In this document: piece by piece, positions 8,360 through 17,111 of the stretch
Position numbering within the stretch: the stretch's first letter is position 1
How the letters are laid out: the number at the start of each line of letters is the position of its first letter
Origin: Bacteroidia bacterium
GTDB lineage: Bacteria > Bacteroidota > Bacteroidia > Flavobacteriales > Schleiferiaceae
DNA length: 49,207 nucleotides
Assembly (NCBI GenBank): GCA_030424545.1
Contig: JAUHWL010000019.1
Span: forward strand, 1 to 49,207
Direction of reading: 5' to 3'
Program-made: the position numbers and the translations under genes
Notes under the pieces: model-generated
What the model saw: the letters and a program-made list of their open reading frames with translations, nothing else
Told to the model about the DNA's origin: nothing
The model's database searches: none

Positions 8360-8413
8360 ATGAAAAACGAGGCAAACAAAAAGGTGTTTTACGGTATATT
8401 GCTGACTCTATAA
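8360..8413 (+). pseudogene. truncated start of a gene cut at the 127-bp repeat
   Basis: A frame reads MKNEANKKVFYGILLTL and then hits the TAA that begins the repeat. Its opening (polar start, then hydrophobic) looks like the first codons of a membrane protein. The repeat apparently replaced the remainder, so this may be a recombination scar. Confidence 0.35.
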
Positions 8414-8536
8414 ATGGGATGCTTTAAAATTACATATCGACCCTGTAACGATGCTTTTAGCACTTTTGGAAAAAACCTGAAAGTGGTTAAAGGAAAAAAA
8501 AGTGTGCTCAAAAAAAATCGAACTAATTACTTCACA
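8410..8536 (+). repeat. 127-bp direct repeat, right copy
   Basis: Identical to 1-127. It ends precisely at the codon before FGMTMPGR of the Rhs tip. Recombination between the copies would remove about 8.3 kb and place this tip directly behind whatever lies left of the window. Confidence 0.95.
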
Positions 8537-9604
8537 TTTGGGATGACCATGCCGGGTAGACAATTAACCCCTGCTAGTGGTAGTTATCGCTATGGTTTTA
8601 ACGGCAAAGAATTAGATAACAATGGCACAGGTATGGGCGGTGGTGGCGCTACGTATGACTACGGCTTCCGTATTTACAATCCTCAAATTGCTAAATTTTT
8701 GAGTGTGGATCCGTTGGCGGTAGAGTATCCATGGTTCAGTCCATATCATTTTGCAGGAAATAGTCCAATTAAGTATCTAGACCGAGATGGGCTAGAACCT
8801 GAAACTTACACTATGCATTTGGACAATGGAGATGAGTTGGTTTTTGAATTAGTAGCTGCTCAGACCGTACATGAAGTTGTAGAAACTTCGACAGAGCCCA
8901 ACGGTGACGTAAATGTAACTTCCAAACAAGGCTACATTGCGGTTTATCAACATGTTTATACTACTGATGCTGAAAACTTAATTTCCAATACTAGAAAGCA
9001 GGTCAATACATCCACAATTGTAGTGACCGTTGTTGACGATGTTAAGGAAGTGAATGAGCATATGGAGGATGATGTATACAAACCTCCGGTTGAAGTAAGT
9101 CGTACGAATGCCGTTAATACAACGAAAGCTCTTGGAATAACGTCTCATATTGAAGACCCATATAATGAACTGATAAAGGACGCTGCAATAGTTGCAGGTG
9201 TAACATATTTAGGAGAACGTTTAATTGTTGCCGCTGTAGCAGAAATGACAGCGTTTGGTTCTAAGTCAATCAATGATGTTGTAATCAACTCAAAAGGAAT
9301 TGAAAATATCAGAAAGCATTTGTCAAGAATGGATGCGGATGTGGCTAATGAAATGATGGTTACTCGTTTAGAGAAGATTGCAAATGGAGAACTTGCCGCC
9401 ACAACAACAGACTTAAACTTTTATGCCCATGAGTTAAGAGAGATGAGCCTTATGGATAAAGGACTTAAATATCAAGAAGCTCATGCTCAAGCATTGAAGG
9501 AATACGGTGTAACTTCAGCCGATTTATATACATCGGAAGCGGTAAAAGCAGGTGATGCTGCGTTTGAAGCTGAAGTCAATCAGATGTTAAAAAAAGGAGA
9601 TTAA
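8414..9604 (+). CDS. Rhs core-tip protein, free-standing, toxin domain unassigned
   Basis: A 396-residue protein. Residues 1-41 are the shared MGC leader, 42-125 the canonical Rhs-associated core (FGMTMPGR, YRYGFNGKELD, YDYGFRIYNP, FLSVDPL), and the rest is the tip. The last 70 residues contain a pattern NFYAHELREMSLM then YQEAHAQALKEYGV, which I associate with the ends of other polymorphic toxins but cannot name; the His-Glu pairs might bind metal. A stop precedes the ATG. The probable immunity gene starts five bases after its stop. Its core DNA closely matches that of the minus-strand cassette at 15868-16809. Confidence 0.85.
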   Translation: MGCFKITYRPCNDAFSTFGKNLKVVKGKKSVLKKNRTNYFTFGMTMPGRQLTPASGSYRYGFNGKELDNNGTGMGGGGATYDYGFRIYNPQIAKFLSVDPLAVEYPWFSPYHFAGNSPIKYLDRDGLEPETYTMHLDNGDELVFELVAAQTVHEVVETSTEPNGDVNVTSKQGYIAVYQHVYTTDAENLISNTRKQVNTSTIVVTVVDDVKEVNEHMEDDVYKPPVEVSRTNAVNTTKALGITSHIEDPYNELIKDAAIVAGVTYLGERLIVAAVAEMTAFGSKSINDVVINSKGIENIRKHLSRMDADVANEMMVTRLEKIANGELAATTTDLNFYAHELREMSLMDKGLKYQEAHAQALKEYGVTSADLYTSEAVKAGDAAFEAEVNQMLKKGD

Positions 9605-9609
9605 AACCA

Positions 9610-9993
9610 ATGAGTAAAATAGAAAAGAGTTGGTGGCAATGGGATAATCAGCACGATAGAAAGGACTTCTATCTGGGAGCCAAAATTGATGATTTGTTAC
9701 AAGAAGGACTTGTAATGAATGACCCAGATGAAACCGACAAATATCTGGGTATATCACCGAATTCACCTTGGACTTTAATGGTAAAGAATGGATTGGTGCA
9801 ATCCATAGCATACAGAAGAGACTATTTTGGAGTTTTAGAAGAAGATATTTGGACTCTTCATAAGCCTAAATTGGACAATGTGTTAGGTAGGATTCTTAAT
9901 CCAGGAAACCCTGACAAAGCGGGAGATTTTTTATATACCGTTTTTAGAGATGGATATATTACTCTTGTCATGTTAGTGAGAAAAGGAAAATAG
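9610..9993 (+). CDS. putative immunity protein
   Basis: A 127-residue soluble protein starting MSKIEKSWWQWDNQ, without signal peptide or membrane segment. It begins five bases behind the Rhs tip, the usual place for a cognate immunity protein. A cytoplasmic immunity protein suggests the toxin acts in the cytoplasm. I do not recognise the family. Confidence 0.65.
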   Translation: MSKIEKSWWQWDNQHDRKDFYLGAKIDDLLQEGLVMNDPDETDKYLGISPNSPWTLMVKNGLVQSIAYRRDYFGVLEEDIWTLHKPKLDNVLGRILNPGNPDKAGDFLYTVFRDGYITLVMLVRKGK

Positions 9994-10457
9994 GCTTGGC
10001 CGTGTTTGTCTAGTTTGGCGCTTCATAGGAAATGACATTTTCAAGCGAAAGAGGTGAAAGAAACAGTAATCTCAAATGAGCTTCCTGTTTTATTTGAATA
10101 GGGGTCTGGGGAATTTCCCCAGCATGATGGCATGTCAATTTTAGCGTCAACGGAATATCATGCTATCTTGTTATAGCCTTGTTGAGCGACATGCGTAAAA
10201 TTCAGCCACTAGACATAATCCTGTAGTGTCTTAACTGTGTTGGTGCGAATTTCATTTTTTTTATAATACTAACAACCAGTGTTTGTTTGATTTTTTCAAA
10301 AACCAAGTAGTAAAAAACACCCCCATTTTCTTCACCGCTCATTTGTAGATTTTGTTTGCATAACTTTTGGTAATGCAATTTTCTGCAGGCCTTAAAAAAT
10401 ATTGAGCGTAATAGTTGCTATTTTGTCTTTTTAACTCACTAAAAAGCAACTGCAACT
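9994..10457. other. intergenic region, no gene seen
   Basis: AT-rich. The one feature is a short inverted repeat CTGGGGA-ATT-TCCCCAG at 10107-10123. No RNA gene, promoter or coding frame can be supported. Confidence 0.5.
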
Positions 10458-11495
10458 ATGAAGCAAACAACCCCACTCTTACCATTATTTCACAAATTCA
10501 TAAAAGACACCGAGACTGGAAAACGGCTCAAAAAAAACGGCACACGCATCAAGGCCGACTCCATTCAAAACTACAAGAGTGTATGCCTAAACCTAGAGCG
10601 ATTTATCGCAAAAGAGCAGTATGATTGGCGCATTTGCGATGCATCTAAGCTCAACAAACGAGAACTTGGATCGGAGAAAAACTATTGGAAAAAATTCTAT
10701 AATTCATTTACGGCATTTCTATATGGCAAGGGCTGCCACGACAACTATGTGGGCACCAATGTGAAAATTCTTAGAACGTTTTTTAACTATTTGAAGTTTG
10801 AAAAAGACATTTCAACGGGTGAGTTTTACAAGCAATTTCATGTCCTTAAAGAAGATGTTGAGGTGTTGGTGATTTCGCCCGATCAACTAAAATTTTTGAT
10901 TCACGATGCCGGTTTTAACCATGCACTGCCTGAAAACCTCAGGCACATTAAAGATGTTTTTGTGTTTGGATGCACCACTGGGCTTAGGTTTTCTGACATT
11001 TATTTGCTTGCCAACAAAAATTTTGAAAAAAATGGCGCTGATTGGTATCTCAAAGTAAGATCTAAAAAAACAAAAACCTATACTGCGGTAAAGCTACCAG
11101 GGTATGCCGTGGAGATTTTTAAAAAACACAAATCTAAAAGCAATCGCGCTCTGTTGTTCAAACCGATTTCGCTCAACAATTTTAACAAAAACCTGAAAAG
11201 CATTGGTGAACTAGCAAATTTTGATGCACCCCTAGAACAGGTGCGAGAAAAAAGAGGCAAGGCTGCGAAAAACGCTGGAAAACCAATGCCATTCTACCAG
11301 AAAATGAGCTCTCATATGATGCGCAGAACGGCAATCACCACCTTGTTGATATTGGGCATGCCAGAACATTTGGTCAGGAAAATTAGTGGGCACAGCCAAA
11401 CCAGCAATTCGTTTGCACGCTATGTGCACTATGCGCAATCGTACATGGATCAAGAAATTGACAAGGTACACAGTGTGCTTAATTCGTATGAATAG
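10458..11495 (+). CDS. tyrosine recombinase beside the Rhs cassette array
   Basis: A 345-residue integrase of the Bacteroidota type with a SAM-like core-binding domain (about 5-120). Catalytic residues are all present: Arg177 (TTGLRFSD), H286-x-x-R289 (SSHMMRRTA), His312 (SGHSQ) and Tyr322 (FARYVHY). It is unlike the two coupled recombinases at 4464-6504 and has its own terminator. Its 3' end faces the 3' end of the five-cassette Rhs array and the first shared repeat starts about 100 bp further on. That location makes it the natural candidate to act on the cassette-end repeats. It could equally be an unrelated integrase left by another element. Confidence 0.92.
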   Translation: MKQTTPLLPLFHKFIKDTETGKRLKKNGTRIKADSIQNYKSVCLNLERFIAKEQYDWRICDASKLNKRELGSEKNYWKKFYNSFTAFLYGKGCHDNYVGTNVKILRTFFNYLKFEKDISTGEFYKQFHVLKEDVEVLVISPDQLKFLIHDAGFNHALPENLRHIKDVFVFGCTTGLRFSDIYLLANKNFEKNGADWYLKVRSKKTKTYTAVKLPGYAVEIFKKHKSKSNRALLFKPISLNNFNKNLKSIGELANFDAPLEQVREKRGKAAKNAGKPMPFYQKMSSHMMRRTAITTLLILGMPEHLVRKISGHSQTSNSFARYVHYAQSYMDQEIDKVHSVLNSYE

Positions 11496-11504
11496 CGTTC
11501 CTAC

Positions 11505-11524
11505 AAGCAACTAGAATTGCTTTT
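11505..11524 (+). terminator. terminator of the recombinase gene
   Basis: AAGCAA and TTGCTT form a 6-bp stem around a six-base loop, followed by T residues, ten bases after the stop codon. Confidence 0.6.
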
Positions 11525-11600
11525 GCCGTTTATCGGCCTACACGCACTGTATGGGGTGCTTTTCGTTAAAACGCCCTTGCTAGAACACTCTGGTAAAATG

Positions 11601-11768
11601 CAAAAAAGGCAACCTTTGCGTTGCCTCTCTTTTTCTATGCTAAATCTATTTTTTGCTGATTAGCAGCAATTTAAAAAGCAAACCATACGCGCCAACACCT
11701 TTGAGATACTACCATTATCAAACAATTAAGCTGTTGACTTTGCAAACCCACAAATGTGGAACACTACC
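11601..11768 (-). repeat. cassette-end repeat, copy 1 (with terminator hairpin)
   Basis: Read on the minus strand this starts at the immunity stop codon, continues through the CCACATTTGTGG near-palindrome and TTTGCAAAG, then a conserved stretch of about 100 bp, and ends in a hairpin AGGCAAC/GTTGCCT (11607-11626) with A and T runs on either side, a probable bidirectional terminator. Copies occur at 15066-15337 and 16835-17097, with shorter ones at 13656-13678 and 18678-18700. Confidence 0.9.
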
Positions 11769-12432
11769 AATCCTTTTCTGTAAGAATAAAGTTAAAATCA
11801 TCACTAATATTAACTTCATATGTTGAAGAAGTTCTACCGGAATAGAAGGAATACTTTCGATTTCTCAATTTGTTTACCCTTGTGGGAGCATAATTGAAAT
11901 ATCGCCAATGAATGATTTCGAGAAATTGCTCTTCATTAAAGATATTATTTCTTAATCCTTTTTCAAAAAAATCATCTAAGACCAAATACCCGGAGATAAA
12001 TTTCATGTCACCAGTCTGAATGTTTCTAATAATAATTCCATCATTCATATATGGCTCAAACCAATCATACGGTTTTCCAGCCTTAATCAAATAAGGAATG
12101 CCCATGTTGTCATAAATTTCAGATCCATAAATTCGTTTATGAACATTCCGAAACCCATTGTAATATATAATTTGATGGTTCGGAAATGCATCAAAAACGT
12201 GCCCTGTATCATCCAATTCCTTAAAGGTTATCGAATAATACTCATTGGTATCTAATGTTATTGAGGGCATCCCTGTGCTATCCATGCGAGAATCAAACGC
12301 ACTTTTTATTGTAAAACGATTTACTAGTTCAGAATATAATTCTTCCTCATATTCTTCCTTCTGTACTTGCCCCTTCGAAACTGTGCAGGATACTAATAAC
12401 AACAAAATAATTAGGTTATTCAGCCTCTTCAT
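11764..12432 (-). CDS. lipoprotein, putative immunity to the metallopeptidase tip
   Basis: A 222-residue protein with a lipoprotein signal (MKRLNNLIILLLLVSC, Cys at 16), so it should be anchored on the periplasmic or outer face. I chose the ATG at 12432: it overlaps the toxin end by 17 bases and yields a proper signal, whereas the longest frame starts inside the toxin gene. The stop codon TAG itself lies in the shared cassette-end repeat. Pairing with an HExxH toxin suggests it protects the periplasm. The family is unknown. Confidence 0.7.
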   Translation of the reverse strand: MKRLNNLIILLLLVSCTVSKGQVQKEEYEEELYSELVNRFTIKSAFDSRMDSTGMPSITLDTNEYYSITFKELDDTGHVFDAFPNHQIIYYNGFRNVHKRIYGSEIYDNMGIPYLIKAGKPYDWFEPYMNDGIIIRNIQTGDMKFISGYLVLDDFFEKGLRNNIFNEEQFLEIIHWRYFNYAPTRVNKLRNRKYSFYSGRTSSTYEVNISDDFNFILTEKDW

Positions 12433-13330
12433 ATTCGCTTTCTCTTTTATTAGCATTTTCACCAGAAGTATTACCAGTTTCATGTCCTCCTTTTGATTCT
12501 CCTTCATAAATATTACCGAAATAAAAAGCATTTAGCACATTACTAATCCAATCCTCTATATGCCCCATTTCGTGTGTTGTGTATTTACCATCATCATATT
12601 CGTTACCCACATAATTATCCAACAGAATTTCAAAGTGAACCTTTCCTTCTTCTAAACGCCATCTTAGCGAGAAATTTCCCTTCTCCATTTGCTCAGGATT
12701 AGTAATAACAACCCATTTTCTTTCATCCATATCTACTACAGAATAAGTACCATCCTCATTCTTTTTAACACCTGCATAACTCGTTCCTTCAGCTGTCCTA
12801 GACTCTCCTTCTTGATGTTTTTCTGGATCACTTAATACAATTGTTGTTGAACTGGGATTGTTCCTTCTTTCTTTATCTCTTTCAACACCATCTAAATTTT
12901 CAATACCAATTTCAATCACTACATCAAAGGCTTCATCATAACCTTCATCTCCAGGAGAAACAAAAGTTTTGTTTCCAGCATGATACCTCAATTGATTTAA
13001 GTAATTGTACAATTCTGGTGTCTTTTTCTCGACCAATTTTAGTGCGGCCTGTAACCTTTCCTTTTCTTGGGAATTTAGATTAGACGCTAACTTTATTATC
13101 TTTCCAGTAGGATCAATAAACATAAGTGGTGAGTTTGCTACAAAAGAGTAATCACTTAGATCTGGATATAATCGCGCTTCTGGATCCAGTGTCATCCACC
13201 TTCCCAACCTCGGGTCATAAATCCTCGCCCCAAAATCATAGCTATTGCCATTACCTTTTAGCTCGTTGTCTTTCTCCATGCCGTTAAAGCCGTGTCTGTA
13301 GCTTCCAGGATTGGCATTCCGCCCCGGCAT
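12416..13330 (-). CDS. Rhs tip cassette A with HExxH metallopeptidase domain
   Basis: The annotated frame starts at an internal ATG (MPGRNANPGS). The homology to the Rhs core starts six codons earlier (YAFGITMPGR), and a TAA lies just before it, so this is a headless tip. Core motifs are YRHGFNGMEKDNEL, YDFGARIYDPRLGRW and LDP. The tip has the zinc-protease motif HEMGH at residues 253-257 in TTHEMGHIEDW, typical of metallopeptidase toxins, and a Glu-rich tail. Its partner is a lipoprotein. Core DNA is very similar to cassette D (17574-18539), but the toxin parts are unrelated. Confidence 0.8.
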   Translation of the reverse strand: MPGRNANPGSYRHGFNGMEKDNELKGNGNSYDFGARIYDPRLGRWMTLDPEARLYPDLSDYSFVANSPLMFIDPTGKIIKLASNLNSQEKERLQAALKLVEKKTPELYNYLNQLRYHAGNKTFVSPGDEGYDEAFDVVIEIGIENLDGVERDKERRNNPSSTTIVLSDPEKHQEGESRTAEGTSYAGVKKNEDGTYSVVDMDERKWVVITNPEQMEKGNFSLRWRLEEGKVHFEILLDNYVGNEYDDGKYTTHEMGHIEDWISNVLNAFYFGNIYEGESKGGHETGNTSGENANKRESEYEEAE

Positions 13331-13678
13331 TGTTATTCCAAAAGCATAATATTTTTATTTGAAAGAACGGGTGCTTTTAAAGCGGTGTTAAAATAGGTTT
13401 TTAAGGTTGAATAAGCAGAAGTTTTTGTTCTAGTTTAAGGCGCTCAGATTTCAAATCTGCACGAGCAGGGCGCTCTATTGCAAATTGAGCTGTAATTCAT
13501 AAACCCAAAAGTCTGTAACAAATATGTGAAATTTACCTCATTTTATTTGTGCTTACAACCTAAACCAACAAGAGTAAACCCGTTGGCTTACTCTTGTTTT
13601 TCTCTTTTTTAAAAACTAATTTGGTTGCCAAACAGTTAAAACGTACGTTCTGCAAAACCACATTTCTGATACACTACC
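13331..13678 (-). repeat. spacer between cassettes A and B with diverged end repeat
   Basis: It holds a CGTTCTTTCAAATAAAAATA leader just upstream of the core of cassette A (shared with cassette D), a palindrome CAGATTTCAAATCTG at 13445-13459 that recurs at 18651-18665, a hairpin terminator, and a diverged cassette-end repeat at 13656-13678 that keeps TGCAAA, CCACA and ACACTACC. Confidence 0.7.
13567..13604 (+). terminator. strong hairpin with T run
   Basis: AACAAGAGTAA (13567-13577) pairs perfectly with TTACTCTTGTT (13588-13598), followed by T-rich sequence. It is oriented to stop plus-strand transcription into the array. Confidence 0.7.
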
Positions 13679-14017
13679 TTATTCTGAGTTTTGTATTGGA
13701 GAAATACTTGAAATAATTTCTTTTATTGAAATATCCTCTTCAAATTGATCAAAGACTTCCAGAAGTACACTTAACGACTCGACTTCCCAAGCATACTTGG
13801 AAAAATCAACTTTACCTAATGTAAGTTCAATATTCTTTTTTGTAGTTGCGTTTTTAATGAAATTTTTAACGGCTAAATCATAATCATTAAAATTATCCAA
13901 TGGGTCAGGCCAATCATTTATTGCTGAAAGTAGAACCTGTACAACTATTTTCATTTTAGGTGAAAATTGCTCTTTATCAACCATTTCTTCAATTTCCGCA
14001 ATCGATTTAATCATCAT
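13679..14017 (-). CDS. putative immunity protein of cassette B
   Basis: A 112-residue acidic, helical, soluble protein (MMIKSIAEIEEMVDKEQ) with no signal peptide. Its start overlaps the toxin stop as ATGA, so the two are translationally coupled. The cytoplasmic location suggests a toxin with a cytoplasmic target. The family is not recognised. Confidence 0.65.
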   Translation of the reverse strand: MMIKSIAEIEEMVDKEQFSPKMKIVVQVLLSAINDWPDPLDNFNDYDLAVKNFIKNATTKKNIELTLGKVDFSKYAWEVESLSVLLEVFDQFEEDISIKEIISSISPIQNSE

Positions 14018-15048
14018 TCTTCAAGTGTTTTAAATGCTTTTTGATGCCAAGAATTATATTTGGTTTTAACATCAAAAACTTGACCTGTATTATTATTTCT
14101 AAAATAATGATTTTCCATTCTATTTCCATTTTGAATACCTGCTTCATAAACTTTAACCCAATTACCAGGTGAAGTTTCGTTTAATGTATTTAGTAATTCA
14201 TTATTTTTTATTGATACAGTTACTTCACCTACTGCTCTATATGAATCCCCCATTACTTCTGCAACTGAGCTTTCTAACTGAAGCCCTGTCTTAGCAGCAT
14301 TTCCCGCAAATGGCTGATCAACACTCCTTACTCCGTCATCAATAAACTCTGGAAAAATCAATTCATCTGCATGCCTAGCAATTACAGGCACATCATCCAA
14401 AATATTTCCTGCCTTACGCAAGGATTTACCGAATTTGGCAAATCGAACTTCGTCTCCTGGGAGTACGGTCAAACCTACCTCAACTGCCAATGCTCCTATA
14501 GCTTCTGGATCTCCTTCAATTGCTCTATAATACAAATCCTTATAGTCAGCAATTATAGCCCTAACCATTGTAGCTCCATCTATCCCTTGTAGTTTCGCCA
14601 AATAATTATCCCACTCTTCTTTGTTCTTATTAGGGTCTACTGTTGCTAGTAAGCCATCTGTATTAACTGGTGGTGTAAATTGACTAATTGTTTGACAAAT
14701 TCCCATTAAATTGTCTGCAACACGATTAATCGCTCCTCTCGCCATCGCATCGGTATACTTTTTGTATTCAGGTGATGCCTGCCGAAGAAGTAAATGTGTT
14801 GTAGTAATAAAAAACTCTCTACCTTCTAAGTCTTTTCCTGCTATAACTTTATTCTCTGCAAAAGCATAAGAACTATTCCATGGATATTCACTCGCTAACG
14901 GATCCACACTCAAAAATCTCCCAATTCTTGCATCATGAACACGGAATTTAAAAGCCACTGCTCCACCAAGCATTTCAGGATCGGTTTCTTGATTTTGGAA
15001 GCCGTATCTATATTCTGATGGGTTGGCAAACCTCCCCGGCATGGTCAT
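14014..15048 (-). CDS. Rhs tip cassette B, toxin domain unassigned
   Basis: Begins MTMPGRFANPSEYRYGF inside the Rhs core; the frame upstream reads YYNAFG and is closed by a TAG within eight codons, so no proper start exists. Core residues 1-75 include RVHDARIGRFLSVDPLASEYPW. The middle (about 150-230) is helical with hydrophobic stretches, as in pre-toxin regions. The last 60 residues, with ENHYFRNNNTGQVFDVKTKY and WHQKAFK, look like a compact nuclease-type tip I have seen in other polymorphic toxins, but I cannot name it. It is followed by a coupled soluble immunity gene. Confidence 0.75.
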   Translation of the reverse strand: MTMPGRFANPSEYRYGFQNQETDPEMLGGAVAFKFRVHDARIGRFLSVDPLASEYPWNSSYAFAENKVIAGKDLEGREFFITTTHLLLRQASPEYKKYTDAMARGAINRVADNLMGICQTISQFTPPVNTDGLLATVDPNKNKEEWDNYLAKLQGIDGATMVRAIIADYKDLYYRAIEGDPEAIGALAVEVGLTVLPGDEVRFAKFGKSLRKAGNILDDVPVIARHADELIFPEFIDDGVRSVDQPFAGNAAKTGLQLESSVAEVMGDSYRAVGEVTVSIKNNELLNTLNETSPGNWVKVYEAGIQNGNRMENHYFRNNNTGQVFDVKTKYNSWHQKAFKTLEE

Positions 15049-15065
15049 CCCAAAAGCATTGTAAT

Positions 15066-15337
15066 AAATCTACGAAAGAACGACTGCCAAATAGGTGTTG
15101 GCAATATCGACACTATGATTGTTTTAGCCAAGTTTTAAAGCTGTGCCTAAAGTTAAAATTTTTACCAATGAAAAAAGGCAACCTTTACGTTGCCTCTCTT
15201 TTTCTATGCTAAATCTATTTTTTGCTGGTTAGCAGCCTTTTAAAAAGCAAACCATACGCGCCAACACCATTGAGACAGCACCATTATCAAACAATTAAGC
15301 TGTTGACTTTGCAAACCCACAAATGTGGAACACTACC
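15066..15337 (-). repeat. cassette-end repeat, copy 2
   Basis: About 270 bp similar over its whole length to 16835-17097, and over its right 170 bp to 11601-11768. It includes the hairpin AGGCAAC/GTTGCCT (15176-15195) and ends in the 23-bp sequence with CCACAAATGTGG and ACACTACC at 15315-15337. Confidence 0.9.
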
Positions 15338-15376
15338 GGTTGCTTATATCATAGTTATCTGGGGGGACAGTGCTGT

Positions 15377-15859
15377 TTAAAACTCCAAAGTCTCCTCGAC
15401 AGCAGTTGAATAACAAGCTATTTTCTTATCATAAGAATAGATTTCCTTCCGAACCATTTTGCCTTTAACATTGAAGTATACAGCCTGTCCATGTTTCATT
15501 GACCCATAATAACTGATAACTTCCGTTGATAGTATTATATCTGGATCATCAGGGTCTAAATAATTAATTGTATCTGTATTTAATACTGTATCTGTTATAT
15601 AGAGAACCCTGCTTTTTAATGAACCATCTCGATAGTAATATTCTACCTCAAAAAAATCTCCGCAGTCATAGGCAATTACTCTAATTTTATTGTGTCGATC
15701 CCTTTCTAACACTGTATCTATGCAATTACTTATATCTACTGATATTCTATATTCTTGAATACTAATAGATTTTAGTTCAGCACAAATACAACTATCATCT
15801 TGAGCAAATCCGACTAAGGAAAATGCCATGATTAGCAATAAAAAGCTTATTTTTCTCAT
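15377..15859 (-). CDS. secreted putative immunity protein of cassette C
   Basis: A 160-residue protein with a cleavable signal peptide (MRKISFLLLIMAFSLVGFAQ) and several Cys in the mature start (DDSCICAE). The body has a pattern YYRDGSLKSRVLYI and YFNVKGKMVRKEIY like MORN-type antitoxin repeats, a weak impression only. It starts eight bases after the toxin stop. Periplasmic location suggests an envelope-acting toxin. Confidence 0.65.
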   Translation of the reverse strand: MRKISFLLLIMAFSLVGFAQDDSCICAELKSISIQEYRISVDISNCIDTVLERDRHNKIRVIAYDCGDFFEVEYYYRDGSLKSRVLYITDTVLNTDTINYLDPDDPDIILSTEVISYYGSMKHGQAVYFNVKGKMVRKEIYSYDKKIACYSTAVEETLEF

Positions 15860-15867
15860 ACCAATAA

Positions 15868-16809
15868 CTATTCTTCTTTTTCAACAGTATGTATTCGTAC
15901 ACCAATTGCATTTGCATTTCCTTCTGAGTCTTTTTCAAGGTGTTCACCACTTCTTGCCATTCTGTTTTTATCAAGTACTTTTTCATTTACAATCAAATTT
16001 ACTGCTGCTCCCGGATATAATTCTTCATAATGTGCTTTCGCATCATTTCCTAGTTTGTCTTTTAATCCTTCATTTGAAAAGTAAACATCTACTCTATATA
16101 CGGATTCATCACTATCAATATCAGCCATTCTATCGTCAATAAATGTGCCAAAATCTTCCGTTGTGTAGTCAGAATTTGAAGTGGACATGCGTCCTTTAGT
16201 ATCGAAATGCCCAGTTGAACTCTTGAAGGTACCACTTATACCTTTGTTTATGTTAGTTGAAAACTGATCCGATCCCGTACCGGGATAATTATGTGTCCCT
16301 CTTTCTTCCTGTTTACCACGTTTCATGGCAAGTTTCTGTTTGGGGCTTAATTCATTAGAGTATCTTGGCTGACCGACAAAATCTCCATTAGCATCTTTTG
16401 TAAAGATTATCACTTCCTGATATGGCACTCGATCACCTGTTGAATTATCAACAACTCGATTGTCTTGAGCAACCCCGTGAACATCCTCATATCGTGTAAC
16501 AGTAATCTTTGTAACTCTTCCTTTTTCGTCCTGAGTCTCGGTGACAATGTATGCTTCTAATCCATCTAAATCTATGGCCGCAATAGGAGTATTACTTGCA
16601 TATTGATATGAGGATAGCATTGGATATGCTCCAGTCAACGGGTCCACACTTAAAAACTTGGCAATTGCTGGGTTGTAAATACGGAAGCCATAGTCATAAG
16701 TAGCGCCACCACCGCCCATGCCTGTGCCATTATCATCTAATTCTTTACCGTTAAAACCATAGCGATAACTACCAACAGCAGGGGTTAATTGTCTCCCCGG
16801 CATCGTCAT
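15868..16809 (-). CDS. Rhs tip cassette C, toxin domain unassigned
   Basis: Starts MTMPGRQLTPAVGSYRYGF within the core; upstream codons are AFG, N and then TAG. The core includes GMGGGGATYDYGFRIYNP and FLSVDPLTGAYP, and its DNA nearly matches the plus-strand tip at 8414. The tip, from about residue 85, is polar and rich in charged residues, with a segment YRVDVYFSNEGLKDKLG and VNLIVNEKVLDKNRMARSG near the end. I do not recognise the fold. Confidence 0.72.
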   Translation of the reverse strand: MTMPGRQLTPAVGSYRYGFNGKELDDNGTGMGGGGATYDYGFRIYNPAIAKFLSVDPLTGAYPMLSSYQYASNTPIAAIDLDGLEAYIVTETQDEKGRVTKITVTRYEDVHGVAQDNRVVDNSTGDRVPYQEVIIFTKDANGDFVGQPRYSNELSPKQKLAMKRGKQEERGTHNYPGTGSDQFSTNINKGISGTFKSSTGHFDTKGRMSTSNSDYTTEDFGTFIDDRMADIDSDESVYRVDVYFSNEGLKDKLGNDAKAHYEELYPGAAVNLIVNEKVLDKNRMARSGEHLEKDSEGNANAIGVRIHTVEKEE

Positions 16810-16834
16810 TCCAAAAGCATTCTAACACTAAACA

Positions 16835-17097
16835 CAAAAGAACGTCTGCCTTATAGGCGTTTGCAATATCGGCACTATGGTTGTGTTGGCCAAGTTTTAA
16901 AACTGTGACTGTTGTTAAAATTTTTACCAATGAAAAAAGGCAACCTTTACGTTGCCTCTCTTTTTCTAAACTAAATCTATATTACTTGTATGCTGCCCTT
17001 TAAAAAGCAAATCATACGCACCAACACCTTTGAGACACTACCATTATCAAACAATTAAGCTGTTGACTTTGCAAACCCACAAATGTGGAACATTACC
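16835..17097 (-). repeat. cassette-end repeat, copy 3
   Basis: About 260 bp similar to 15066-15337. The terminator hairpin is at 16938-16957 and the 23-bp end at 17075-17097, here with ACATTACC instead of ACACTACC. Confidence 0.9.
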
Positions 17098-17111
17098 TAT
17101 TTCAGAAATAC

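Noticed and set aside
8414-9604. Naming the toxin of the plus-strand tip as a specific nuclease or metallopeptidase family
   Set aside because: The AHELREM and EAHAQAL segments hint at metal binding, but no full HExxH or nuclease motif is visible.
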